A DNA stretch of 64,000 nucleotides, taken from contig NZ_CABJDK010000004.1 in the NCBI RefSeq assembly GCF_902364355.1, forward strand, positions 64,682-128,681. Direction: 5' to 3'. Positions 1 to 9,853 of the stretch are shown here, piece after piece. A program made the position numbers and the translations under genes. Positions within the stretch are counted from its first letter, which is position 1. Each line of letters begins with the position of its first letter. The stretch comes from Collinsella aerofaciens (lineage in GTDB: Bacteria; Actinomycetota; Coriobacteriia; Coriobacteriales; Coriobacteriaceae). The notes beneath the pieces are model-generated. The model was not told the DNA's origin. It saw nothing but the letters and a program-made list of their open reading frames with translations, and did no database searches.

Positions 1-1404
1 CATACCGTCGTTGGCGAGCTTCTGGCGATCGCGCAGGACGATGGGGTCGGTATCGCCGATGCGCAGACCGTCGACGTAGACGACGCCGGACTCGACGGGC
101 GTGCCGCGCTTGACGATACCACCGCGCATCTCGAGCGTGTCGCCGTTATCGAGGATAAAGATATGATCGTCCTTGATGCCCATCTTGCGGGCCAGCTGGG
201 CATGGGCGCGAAGATGCACGGCCTCACCGTGAACCGGCATAAAGTACGTGGGCTTGGCCATGGCCATCAGGAGCTTGAGCTCCTCCTGGCTACCGTGACC
301 CGAGACGTGGACGAGAGCGCGGTTCTTATCCCACACGTCGCAGCCGAGCTTGGCCAGGCTGTTGACGACCTGCTGGACGGCCTTCTCGTTGCCAGGAACG
401 GGAGTTGCCGAGAGGATAACGGTATCGCCCTCGTGAATGGAGAGCGTCTTGTGCTCGCCATTGGCCATGCGGGACAGAGCCGACAGCGGCTCGCCCTGCG
501 AACCAGTGCACATGACGACGATCTTGTCGTCAGGCAGGTTATCAATATCGAAGGCATCGATGATATCGGCATCATCGATGTTGAGATAACCGAGCTCGCG
601 CGCCACGCGGGTGTTCGTGAGCATGGAGCGACCGGTCACAACGACCTTACGGCCGCACTTGCGGGCGGCATCGCAGATCTGCTGCAAACGATGGATGTGG
701 CTCGAGAACGATGCGACGAACACGCGACCCGGGGCGTTCTTGATGGCGTGCAGCAGGTTGGGACCAACCTCGGCCTCGGACTTGGTAAAGCCGGGAACCG
801 TGGCATTGGTGGAGTCGGAAAGCAGCAGGTCGATGCCCTGCTTGGCAAAGCGGCTGATAGCGGCATAGTCGGGCGTGACGCCATCGATGGGCGTCTGGTC
901 GAGCTTAAAGTCGCCGGTGTGCATAACGGTGCCCTGATTGGTGCGGATGAACACGCCCAGAGCGCCGGGGATGGAGTGCGTCATCGAGAAGAAGTCGAGC
1001 GAGATGCCGCCGAGGTTGACATGGCTGCCGCCCTTGACCTCGCGGAACTTGGGTGCGCGGATGCGGAACTCGGAAAGCTTGCCCTCGATAAAGCCAAGCG
1101 TCAGCTTGCTCGAGAAGATGGGCACCTTATTGTTGAGGTCCTGCAGCAGATACGGAAGCGAACCGGTGTGGTCCTCGTGGCCGTGGGTGACGACGATACC
1201 GCGGAGCTTCTCCTCGTTCTCTAGAACATAGGTGTAGTCGGGAAGCACCAGGTCGATACCGGGCTGGGAGTCATCCGGGAACATGAGACCGGCGTCGACG
1301 AGCACCATGTCGTCGCCGCACTCGAAGACCGTCATGTTCTTGCCGATGCCGTCAAGACCGCCGAGCGGGATGATCTTCAAGGGAGATGATTTTTTAGCTG
1401 CCAT
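1..1404 (-). CDS. rnj: Ribonuclease J (C terminus beyond the window)
   Basis: Metallo-beta-lactamase/beta-CASP ribonuclease acting in mRNA decay and rRNA maturation in the cytoplasm. The 468 visible codons run off the left edge, so about 90 C-terminal residues are missing. The zinc-binding HxHxDH motif is seen as THGHEDH at residues 73-79, preceded by the family N terminus (LGGLDGIGKN around 14-23). Later beta-CASP blocks include TGSQGEPLSALSRMANG and the MPVHGE motif. The ATG at 1404 follows an AAAGGAAA Shine-Dalgarno sequence at a rather long spacing. It lies downstream of pnp in the same direction, with 640 bp of structured non-coding DNA between them. Confidence 0.95.
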   Translation of the reverse strand, partial: MAAKKSSPLKIIPLGGLDGIGKNMTVFECGDDMVLVDAGLMFPDDSQPGIDLVLPDYTYVLENEEKLRGIVVTHGHEDHTGSLPYLLQDLNNKVPIFSSKLTLGFIEGKLSEFRIRAPKFREVKGGSHVNLGGISLDFFSMTHSIPGALGVFIRTNQGTVMHTGDFKLDQTPIDGVTPDYAAISRFAKQGIDLLLSDSTNATVPGFTKSEAEVGPNLLHAIKNAPGRVFVASFSSHIHRLQQICDAARKCGRKVVVTGRSMLTNTRVARELGYLNIDDADIIDAFDIDNLPDDKIVVMCTGSQGEPLSALSRMANGEHKTLSIHEGDTVILSATPVPGNEKAVQQVVNSLAKLGCDVWDKNRALVHVSGHGSQEELKLLMAMAKPTYFMPVHGEAVHLRAHAQLARKMGIKDDHIFILDNGDTLEMRGGIVKRGTPVESGVVYVDGLRIGDTDPIVLRDRQKLANDGM

Positions 1405-1592
1405 AGGTTAGTGTGGTTTCCTTTCTTCGAAACGGGTCTGGAACAACCGACGGGGCGCTTCTGGCAAACCGACCGCCGGGAACGTACAAACATGCATCAC
1501 AGAGTCGATGCAATAACCACAGTATGATACCCATTTGCACAACAACAGACCACCCATGCATCAAAGCCCCATCTGAACCCGTCTATCCCGCC

Positions 1593-1726
1593 GGTTCCCC
1601 GCGAGGGCGGGCACGGATGAAGTTTCCTGCTCTACAGTCCTGCTCACGACGGAGGCCACATTAAGTGGCCTCCTGTTCGTGCGGAACTCGCGATAAACTT
1701 CATCAGTGCCCGCCCCACGGGAAACC
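1593..1726 (-). repeat. Structured inverted element A
   Basis: A ~134-nt imperfect palindrome upstream of rnj. An outer stem pairs 1593-1624 with about 1695-1726; an inner stem caps it with a TTAA loop (GGAGGCCAC / GTGGCCTCC). Between the stems lie unpaired, strongly conserved segments. Read on the minus strand these are TTTATCGCGAGTTCCGCACG (5' side) and AGGACTGTAGAGCAGGAAAC (3' side). They are shared with element B at 1854-1996 in the opposite orientation. Stem sequences differ between copies yet remain paired. I do not recognise the family. Confidence 0.75.
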
Positions 1727-1730
1727 TGCC

Positions 1731-1750
1731 AATAAGGGACAGGTTTATTT
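1731..1750. repeat. REP-like short hairpin between elements A and B
   Basis: AATAA and TTATT arms enclose the core GGGACAGGT, resembling the arms-plus-core layout of the RAYT-flanking hairpins at 29821 and 62885. An alternative reading pairs AAACCTG (1722-1728) with CAGGTTT (1739-1745), followed by ATTTT. The two interpretations overlap and the sequence alone does not decide between them. Confidence 0.4.
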
Positions 1751-1853
1751 TGGGTGGTTTTATCTGGGGAAATACTGCTGCATCTAACTACTAATCTGAA
1801 ATCTGACTACTGGATAGACTGTCAAACTCAATAGCGAGCGGCACTAACCAGCC

Positions 1854-1996
1854 CTTTTGCTTGCGCCTGGGAGGGACGCATATGAAGTTTATCGCGAGTT
1901 CCGCACGCAAAGGAAAGCACTTAATGTGCTTTCCGTCTTGCGCAGGACTGTAGAGCAGGAAACTTCGTATGCGTCCCTCCCGGGCGCAAGCAAAAG
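1854..1996 (+). repeat. Structured inverted element B
   Basis: A ~143-nt palindrome directly downstream of the pnp terminator. The outer arms pair over about 37 bp (1854-1890 with 1960-1996) with only two differences. The inner stem is GGAAAGCAC / GTGCTTTCC around TTAA. The conserved internal segments match element A, read on the plus strand here. Three adjacent inner base pairs differ from element A with compensating changes on both sides, and the outer arms are unrelated in sequence but still paired. Confidence 0.75.
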
Positions 1997-2020
1997 GGCG
2001 ACCCCAGTCCGGAGTCGCCC
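1991..2020 (-). terminator. Rho-independent terminator of pnp
   Basis: On the minus strand GGGCGACTCC-GGACT-GGGGTCGCCC is followed by TTTTG, starting 25 nt after the pnp stop codon. Its T-tract is the outer arm of element B, so terminator and element are physically merged. Confidence 0.85.
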
Positions 2021-2045
2021 TTGATGAGCTGCTTATATGCGGCTG

Positions 2046-4283
<2,238 letters not shown>

Positions 4284-4386
4284 TGTTCTCCTTTACCCCA
4301 CAGGCCCCTTGCCTGCGGGCTTCTCATGTGACGCGGGCCCCCTGCCCCCGCCACGCTTCAGAGCGTGATTGTTCACGCCCTTACAC

Positions 4387-4418
4387 AAAAAGAGCGCCCC
4401 GCTGCGCAGGACGCTCTT
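4387..4418 (-). terminator. Rho-independent terminator after rpsO
   Basis: Minus-strand stem AAGAGCG...CGCTCTT with GC-rich inner pairing, followed by TTTTTGTG, 15 nt after the rpsO stop. Read-through would be needed for rpsO-pnp cotranscription. Confidence 0.85.
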
Positions 4419-4432
4419 AGCATGTACAAATC

Positions 4433-4711
4433 CTACTGGATGTTGTCGCGGATGCCCAGAGCCTTGATGAGCTCACGGTACTCGACGATGTCGTTCTTCT
4501 TGATGTAGGAGAGAAGACGACGACGACGGCCGACGAGCATGAGCAGGCCACGACGGGTGTGGAAGTCCTTCTGGTGGGACTTCATGTGCTCGGTCAGCTC
4601 CTTGATGCGCTCGGTCAGGATGGCGACCTGAACCTTGGGGTTGCCGGTATCGACCGGGGTGTTACCGAACTGGGCAGTCAGCTCCGCCTTGCGCTCTTTG
4701 GAAACAGTCAT
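4433..4711 (-). CDS. rpsO: 30S ribosomal protein S15
   Basis: 92 residues, the normal length for S15, which binds the central domain of 16S rRNA. The family signature is clear in HMKSHQKDFHTRRGLLMLVGRRRRLLSYI. The start at 4711 (MTVSKERKAEL) was chosen because AAAGGTGAAAC precedes it; the reading frame stays open upstream to 4807 but that part does not resemble S15. It lies downstream of recO with 138 bp between them, so it probably has its own promoter. Confidence 0.96.
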   Translation of the reverse strand: MTVSKERKAELTAQFGNTPVDTGNPKVQVAILTERIKELTEHMKSHQKDFHTRRGLLMLVGRRRRLLSYIKKNDIVEYRELIKALGIRDNIQ

Positions 4712-4849
4712 TGTTTCACCTTTCGTTTCTTGTCGCCCGCGGGCGACGCTATTCGCCTCGGACTGGGAAGCCGCCGGTGGAGCGAGCATCCAAGGTCGAG
4801 GTACCAACAGGTCGGTATGTTACCACAAGCAGCCCGCGCCTGCGCATCA

Positions 4850-5599
4850 TCACCGACCCAACATGAATTCCATCGCACGGAGACGTTGATCGGTGTGCGT
4901 CGCAGCCCACACGTGCGAAAGCCCCAGCAAAAAGGCGGCGGCATGGGGGTCGACCCTCTCGGCCATGAGCGCATCGAAGGTCATGGACATGAGGGCGCGC
5001 AGCCATGCGACCTCACCGGTCGAGACCAGCTCGGCACCGGGCACGCTCGACGCGCACGACCCGCACATAAGACCGCCCGCCTGGGGTGAAAAATACGACA
5101 GCATGGGGTCACCGCACAGCACGCAGGCCGAAAAATCGGGTCGATAGCCAACGTGCGACAGCAGCTTAAAGGCATATGCCGCCACAAGTAGATCCATATG
5201 TGCCGCGTCGAGCCCGCTGCCGACAAGTGTGAGCGCCCGCTGCGTGATGGCAAAGGTAAACGGGTCCTCGGCGTCCTCGAACGAGCACACGCGCGCGACC
5301 TCGGCGATCGCGCTTGCGGCGCATGTCATCTCGTAATCGGGAGCAGCGCCGAGCGGCGCCTCCATAAGCTCGGCCTGGGAAACCACGTCGAGCGACCGTC
5401 CATGCGCAAGCAGCATATCGACGGTGCAGAACAGCTCGCAGCGCGCCGCCAAGCGCCCGCCGGGTTTGCGGGCGCCCTTTGCCACGGCACGAACCTGCCG
5501 ACCCCGCTCGTCAAGCATCGTCAGGATCAGATCAGTCTCTTTGAGCTTAGTCTTATCGAGGACGAGCACCTTCGTGCGATATGTCCGGGAGCCTGCCAT
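4850..5599 (-). CDS. recO: DNA repair protein RecO
   Basis: 249 residues, normal for RecO, which with RecR loads RecA onto SSB-coated single-stranded DNA in gap repair. An N-terminal OB fold (TYRTKVLVLDKTKLKETDLI) is followed by a helical domain with a four-cysteine zinc site: C159-x2-C162 and C179-x2-C182. The gene begins 12 bp after the era stop codon, an arrangement (era-recO) common in Gram-positive bacteria, so the two are probably cotranscribed. The ribosome binding site is weak, consistent with translational coupling to era. Confidence 0.93.
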   Translation of the reverse strand: MAGSRTYRTKVLVLDKTKLKETDLILTMLDERGRQVRAVAKGARKPGGRLAARCELFCTVDMLLAHGRSLDVVSQAELMEAPLGAAPDYEMTCAASAIAEVARVCSFEDAEDPFTFAITQRALTLVGSGLDAAHMDLLVAAYAFKLLSHVGYRPDFSACVLCGDPMLSYFSPQAGGLMCGSCASSVPGAELVSTGEVAWLRALMSMTFDALMAERVDPHAAAFLLGLSHVWAATHTDQRLRAMEFMLGR

Positions 5600-5611
5600 A
5601 AACGCCGGGGC

Positions 5612-6679
5612 TTAATCTTCGGCATTGTAGCCAAAGCGGCGAATCTGGGCCTCGTCGTCGCGCCAGCCGGCCTTGACCTTCACGTCCAGCTCCAAAAAGA
5701 CCTGGGTGCCAAAGATGCGCTCAAGGTCGCGACGGGCGTCGATGCCGATATGTTTGATCATCTCGCCGCCCTTGCCGATGATGATGCCCTTTTGGCCCTC
5801 GCGCTCGACGTAAATGGTGGCGTGCACGCGCAGCACCTTCTTGGTCTGCTCGAGCGCATCGCAAATCACGCCCACGGAGTGCGGAATCTCATCACGGGTG
5901 CGGCGCAAGACCTTCTCGCGCACAAACTCGGCAACGAGCGTCTCATCGGAAGCGTCGGTACCCATGTCCTCGGGGAACCAACGCGGACCCTCGGGCAAAA
6001 AGTGCGCAACGGTCTCGATGAAGGCATCGACGTTGAAGTTCTTGACCGACGACGTCACGATCTCGTCGTCATATTCCATGAGCTCGTGGGCAGCCTTAAG
6101 CTGCTCCATGACCTGTGCGGGGTCGGCCTCATCGGCCTTGGTAAGCACCAGGACCTTCTTGGAACGGGCGTTCTTAACGCGCTCGGCAACCCAGGCGTCT
6201 CCCCTGCCGATCGGCTTGGTGGCATCAATCAAAAACGCGACGACATCGACATCGTTCAGCTCGAACAGCGCGCTCTTGTTGAGCTCGGAGCCCAGGCCGT
6301 CCTTGGGCTTGTGGATACCCGGGGTATCGACAAAGACCAGCTGGCAGTCGGGGCGATTGACGACGGCGCGCATGCGGCGGCGGGTCGTCTGGGCCACCGG
6401 CGAGGTGATGGCGACCTTTTTGCCATAGCAGGCGTTGAGCAGCGTGGACTTGCCGGCGTTGGGGCGGCCGACCAGGGCCACAAAGCCGCTGCGGAAACCA
6501 GGCTCAACGTCACCAAAGCCCGCGAGGTTGTCGTCCTCGTCGCACAGGGCGTCGAGCTCCTCGTCGCTCATGCCCTCAAACGGGTCGAACTCCTCGACCT
6601 CATCGCAATCCTCGGTCGCCTTAGCATCCAGGGACTCTTCGTCCAAAATCTCATCGGTAGGCTGCATATTGTCGGACAT
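5612..6679 (-). CDS. era: GTPase Era with acidic N-terminal extension
   Basis: Era is a GTPase that binds the 3' end of 16S rRNA during 30S assembly. The GTPase domain starts near residue 64, with the G1 motif GRPNAGKS at 71-78, DTPG (G3) and TKAD (G4). A C-terminal KH domain carries GKGGEMIKHIG. The protein has 355 residues against about 300 usually; the excess is an acidic leader of about 60 residues rich in Asp and Glu (DEELDALCDEDD). AAAGGGATTCCC before the ATG at 6679 supports the long form. Downstream of dgkA by 12 bp. Confidence 0.95.
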   Translation of the reverse strand: MSDNMQPTDEILDEESLDAKATEDCDEVEEFDPFEGMSDEELDALCDEDDNLAGFGDVEPGFRSGFVALVGRPNAGKSTLLNACYGKKVAITSPVAQTTRRRMRAVVNRPDCQLVFVDTPGIHKPKDGLGSELNKSALFELNDVDVVAFLIDATKPIGRGDAWVAERVKNARSKKVLVLTKADEADPAQVMEQLKAAHELMEYDDEIVTSSVKNFNVDAFIETVAHFLPEGPRWFPEDMGTDASDETLVAEFVREKVLRRTRDEIPHSVGVICDALEQTKKVLRVHATIYVEREGQKGIIIGKGGEMIKHIGIDARRDLERIFGTQVFLELDVKVKAGWRDDEAQIRRFGYNAED

Positions 6680-6691
6680 GGGAATCCCTTT

Positions 6692-7069
6692 CTAAATAAA
6701 GTCGAGCGCGTGGGCAAAGACAAGCAAGCCCACGATCGCGGCGGTAATGGAAAGAACGTATACAGAGGCGGCGGCGATGTCCTTCGCACGCTTTGCCAGC
6801 GGATGGAGCTCTTGGGTCGCCAGGTCGACGATGGCTTCCATGGCGGTGTTACACAGCTCGCCATGAATCACCAGGCCGCAGCAGATGATGACCGTAGCCC
6901 ACTCGGCAATATCGAGCCCCACGATACAGCCGGCAATGACGGTGCACACGCCTGCCACGAGCATGACCTTAATGTTGCGCTCGGTCTTGACGGCGGTAAC
7001 GAAGCCCTCCATGGCATAGGAGAACGACTTTAAAAAGGACGGATGGTCCTTGTTCGATCCGGGAATCAT
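6692..7069 (-). CDS. dgkA: Diacylglycerol/undecaprenol kinase family protein
   Basis: 125-residue integral membrane lipid kinase. Three hydrophobic segments are visible (about 37-54, 58-73, 102-121), with the family core ELCNTAMEAIVDLATQELHP followed by AKRAKDIAAASV. In Gram-positive bacteria this family usually phosphorylates undecaprenol, recycling the cell-wall lipid carrier; which lipid is used here cannot be read from sequence. AGGAGCCGTTT precedes the ATG. It sits between ybeY and era, a common Firmicutes/Actinobacteria order. Confidence 0.9.
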   Translation of the reverse strand: MIPGSNKDHPSFLKSFSYAMEGFVTAVKTERNIKVMLVAGVCTVIAGCIVGLDIAEWATVIICCGLVIHGELCNTAMEAIVDLATQELHPLAKRAKDIAAASVYVLSITAAIVGLLVFAHALDFI

Positions 7070-7078
7070 AAACGGCTC

Positions 7079-7588
7079 CTAGTCGTGGGCATGATTGGTG
7101 ATGGGGCCGACGTGGACCAGTTTAGGATCCTCGCCGCGCTCGAGCGCCAGATCGCGCAGGATAGCGTCCTCGCGAGCCTCCATGACCTCAGCCTCGTCGT
7201 CCTCGATGTGGTCATAGCCCAGCAGGTGCAGCATGCCATGCACGAGCATCAGGCGGCACTCGTCGGCAGGGCTATTGCCAAAGCCGGGGGCCTGACGGGC
7301 AATGACCTGCGGGGCCAAGATGATATCGCCGAGCTCGAGCGTCTCGTCGGCGGGAATATCCTCGTCAAAGGCCGAGTCGCATTCAAACGAGAGCACATCG
7401 GTGGTGCGGTCGATGCCACGCCACTCGTGGTTGAGCTCGTGCATCTCGTCCTCGTCGACATACGAAAGGGAAATCTCGACTTCACGTTCAACGCCCTCGG
7501 CGGCAAGCACAACCTCGCAGATGTGCTCCACTTCCTGCGCGTCGAGCAGCGTATCGAGCTCGGCATCGTTGCTGATCAATACACTCAA
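7079..7588 (-). CDS. ybeY: Endoribonuclease YbeY
   Basis: 169-residue zinc-dependent single-strand endoribonuclease involved in 16S rRNA 3'-end maturation and ribosome quality control. The catalytic H3xH5xH motif is HGMLHLLGYDH, with H117, H121 and H127. Translation appears to start at a TTG (7588) behind AAAGGAGTCCCG, overlapping the phoH TGA stop (TTGA), so coupling with phoH is likely. The gene order phoH-ybeY-dgkA-era is a conserved cluster. Confidence 0.94.
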   Translation of the reverse strand: MSVLISNDAELDTLLDAQEVEHICEVVLAAEGVEREVEISLSYVDEDEMHELNHEWRGIDRTTDVLSFECDSAFDEDIPADETLELGDIILAPQVIARQAPGFGNSPADECRLMLVHGMLHLLGYDHIEDDEAEVMEAREDAILRDLALERGEDPKLVHVGPITNHAHD

Positions 7589-8571
7589 CGGGACTCCTTT
7601 CGGTCGCGCGAGCGCTGCTCACGCACGTCATCATAAGCATCGTATGCCTCGACGATACGCCCCACCAAGGCATGGCGCACCACATCGGCGCGCTCCAGGT
7701 GTGCAAACGCCACATCGTCGACACGGCCCAAAATCTTCTCGACATCCGCCAAGCCACCACGACGACCCACCAGGTCGCGCTGGCTGAGGTCGCCGGTAAT
7801 CACGAACTTGGAGTTGAATCCAAGGCGTGTCAGGAACATCTTCATCTGCTCGGGCGTGGTATTTTGCGCCTCGTCGAGCACCACGAAAGCATCGCTCAGC
7901 GTACGACCGCGCATATAGGCAAGCGGGGCGATCTCGATCACGCCGCGCTCCATAAGCTCATCGGTGCGCTCGCGATCCATCATGTCAAAAAGGGCGTCGT
8001 AGAGCGGACGCATGTACGGATCGATCTTTTCCTCGAGGGTGCCGGGCAAAAAGCCCAGGTTCTCCCCCGCCTCGACAACCGGACGCGTCAAGATCAGACG
8101 GCCCACCTCGTGGCGCTTGAGCGCGGCAACGGCGAGCGCCATGGCCAGATAAGTCTTACCGGTACCGGCAGGACCCAAGCCAAAGGTGATGGTATGCGAG
8201 CGAATGGCATCCACATAGCGCTTTTGCCCAAGCGTCTTGGGACGAATGACGCGACCGCGGTATGAAAGCAGCACGTCATCGCGAAGCGATGTGGCCTCAT
8301 GCTCGCCGTCGCGCAAGACGGCCAGGCAACGCGAGACGTCGTCAGCAGACAGGGTACGACCGGCCGCCGCCTCGCAAAAAGCATGTTCGAAAAAGCGAGC
8401 CACGAGCTCGACCTCGTCCGGGTCGCCGCTCACGGAGATGCTATCGCCACGGGCGACCACGTGAGCGCGAACCAAGCTCTCGAGCGCACGAAGGACGCCG
8501 TCGCCGGCGCCCAAAACACGCGAGGGATCAACTCCCTCGGGAACGGTAAGTCTAATCTTCGAGGCTTCCAT
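7585..8571 (-). CDS. phoH: PhoH-like ATPase
   Basis: 328-residue P-loop ATPase of the PhoH/YbeZ family, functionally linked to YbeY in RNA metabolism. Walker A is GPAGTGKT at 133-140 and Walker B is VVLDEAQN. The start at 8571 (MEASKIRLTVPEG) has GGGAGG just upstream and overlaps the end of mtaB by 20 bp; the frame is open further upstream but there it overlaps mtaB and has no family similarity. Confidence 0.93.
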   Translation of the reverse strand: MEASKIRLTVPEGVDPSRVLGAGDGVLRALESLVRAHVVARGDSISVSGDPDEVELVARFFEHAFCEAAAGRTLSADDVSRCLAVLRDGEHEATSLRDDVLLSYRGRVIRPKTLGQKRYVDAIRSHTITFGLGPAGTGKTYLAMALAVAALKRHEVGRLILTRPVVEAGENLGFLPGTLEEKIDPYMRPLYDALFDMMDRERTDELMERGVIEIAPLAYMRGRTLSDAFVVLDEAQNTTPEQMKMFLTRLGFNSKFVITGDLSQRDLVGRRGGLADVEKILGRVDDVAFAHLERADVVRHALVGRIVEAYDAYDDVREQRSRDRKESR

Positions 8572-9844
8572 GGACCTCCCTGCGCGCATGGACCAAGCCG
8601 GAATCATCGACTCCGATGATAGCAACATCGAGCAGGCACGGGGCTGTAAGTCCACAGGTATCGTCAAGACGGGCATGATGGAACGAACCGAGCGTCAGGC
8701 TGTCACCATACTCGAGCACGGCACGCTCGACAGTGCCCACGCGACGACGAGCATCGGCAATAGCGAGCTCCTGCGCCGTGTCTCGCATACGACGGCTGCG
8801 CTCGGCCATAACCTCGGGCGGCACCTGGTCGGGCATGTCGGCAGCAAGGGTACCGGGACGCTTGCTATAGCGGAACACGTGCATACGCGAGAAACCCACA
8901 CGGCGGCACAGCGCCAGTGACTCCTCGAACTCCTCGTCCGTCTCACCAGGAAAACCGACGATGACGTCGCACGAAAGAGACGCCTGCGGCAGGATGGCGC
9001 GAATCATGCGCACCGTGTCCTCAAAGGCCTCGGCACTATAGGGACGACCCATGCGATGCAGCGTCGCCGTACAGCCGGACTGCACGGGCAGGTGCAAAAA
9101 CGGGGCAATACGCTGCGGATAGCGCGCCATAACCTTAAGCAGGCGCTCAGAGATATCCATGGGTTCGACCGAGGAAATGCGCACATGCGCAATAGTCGTG
9201 CGCTCCATGATGGCCTCGAGCAGCTCATCGATTTCGACATGCTCGTCGGTCGCGCTCTTGCCATCGTAGGCACCCAGGTTCACACCGGTCAGCACCACCT
9301 CGGGCACGCCGGCCTCCTGGGCCTCGCGAACTTGCTCAAGCACGGACTCGACAGGCACGGAGCGCTCGGGGCCGCGCGCCTTCCACACAATGCAATAGGT
9401 GCAGCGATGGTTGCAGCCGTCCTGGATCTTCACGCCCAGGCGAGAGCGACCGAGCGCATCGACCACCTCGCCATCGCTGCAGGCGGGAACGCTATCGGAC
9501 TCAACGCCCAGCACCTCGCAGACACGTTCGGCGACATCGATCTTGGACGGCTCGGCGATCACGCGATCCGAAAGCTCCAACAGCTCCTCGGGATGCAAAT
9601 TGACCACGCAACCGGTCACGAGCACATAGGGCTCATTTGGATGGGCCAGCGCATGACGGACGGCCTTACGGGTCTTGGCCTCGGCCTCGCCCGTAACGGC
9701 ACAGGTGTTAATGACGATCAAATCGGCATCCTGGGGCTCCACAATAGCAAAGCCCAGGCGCATAAGATCGGCAGTGATACGGTCAGACTCAACCCGGTTG
9801 ACACGGCAGCCGAGGTTGACGACGGAAATATGGGGTGCGAGCAC
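8552..9844 (-). CDS. mtaB: tRNA t6A37 methylthiotransferase MtaB
   Basis: 430-residue radical-SAM enzyme that methylthiolates t6A37 in tRNAs reading ANN codons. The N-terminal MTTase domain carries cluster-binding C13, C48 and C79; the radical-SAM motif CNHRCTYC supplies C144, C148 and C151; a C-terminal TRAM-like domain follows (after about 365). The GTG start at 9844 lies behind AAGGAGCCCGC, ten bases after the dnaJ stop codon. Placement right after dnaJ matches Gram-positive neighbourhoods (yqeV). Confidence 0.93.
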   Translation of the reverse strand: MLAPHISVVNLGCRVNRVESDRITADLMRLGFAIVEPQDADLIVINTCAVTGEAEAKTRKAVRHALAHPNEPYVLVTGCVVNLHPEELLELSDRVIAEPSKIDVAERVCEVLGVESDSVPACSDGEVVDALGRSRLGVKIQDGCNHRCTYCIVWKARGPERSVPVESVLEQVREAQEAGVPEVVLTGVNLGAYDGKSATDEHVEIDELLEAIMERTTIAHVRISSVEPMDISERLLKVMARYPQRIAPFLHLPVQSGCTATLHRMGRPYSAEAFEDTVRMIRAILPQASLSCDVIVGFPGETDEEFEESLALCRRVGFSRMHVFRYSKRPGTLAADMPDQVPPEVMAERSRRMRDTAQELAIADARRRVGTVERAVLEYGDSLTLGSFHHARLDDTCGLTAPCLLDVAIIGVDDSGLVHARREVHGSLED

Positions 9845-9853
9845 GCGGGCTCC

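Noticed and set aside
1413..1664. Small plus-strand ORF in the rnj-pnp gap
   Set aside because: Crosses element A, no ribosome binding site and no recognisable protein features.
1593..1726. Hammerhead ribozyme, because CTGATGA occurs in element A on the minus strand
   Set aside because: That sequence is in the variable outer stem and is not present in element B; the GAAA and other core segments are not in place.
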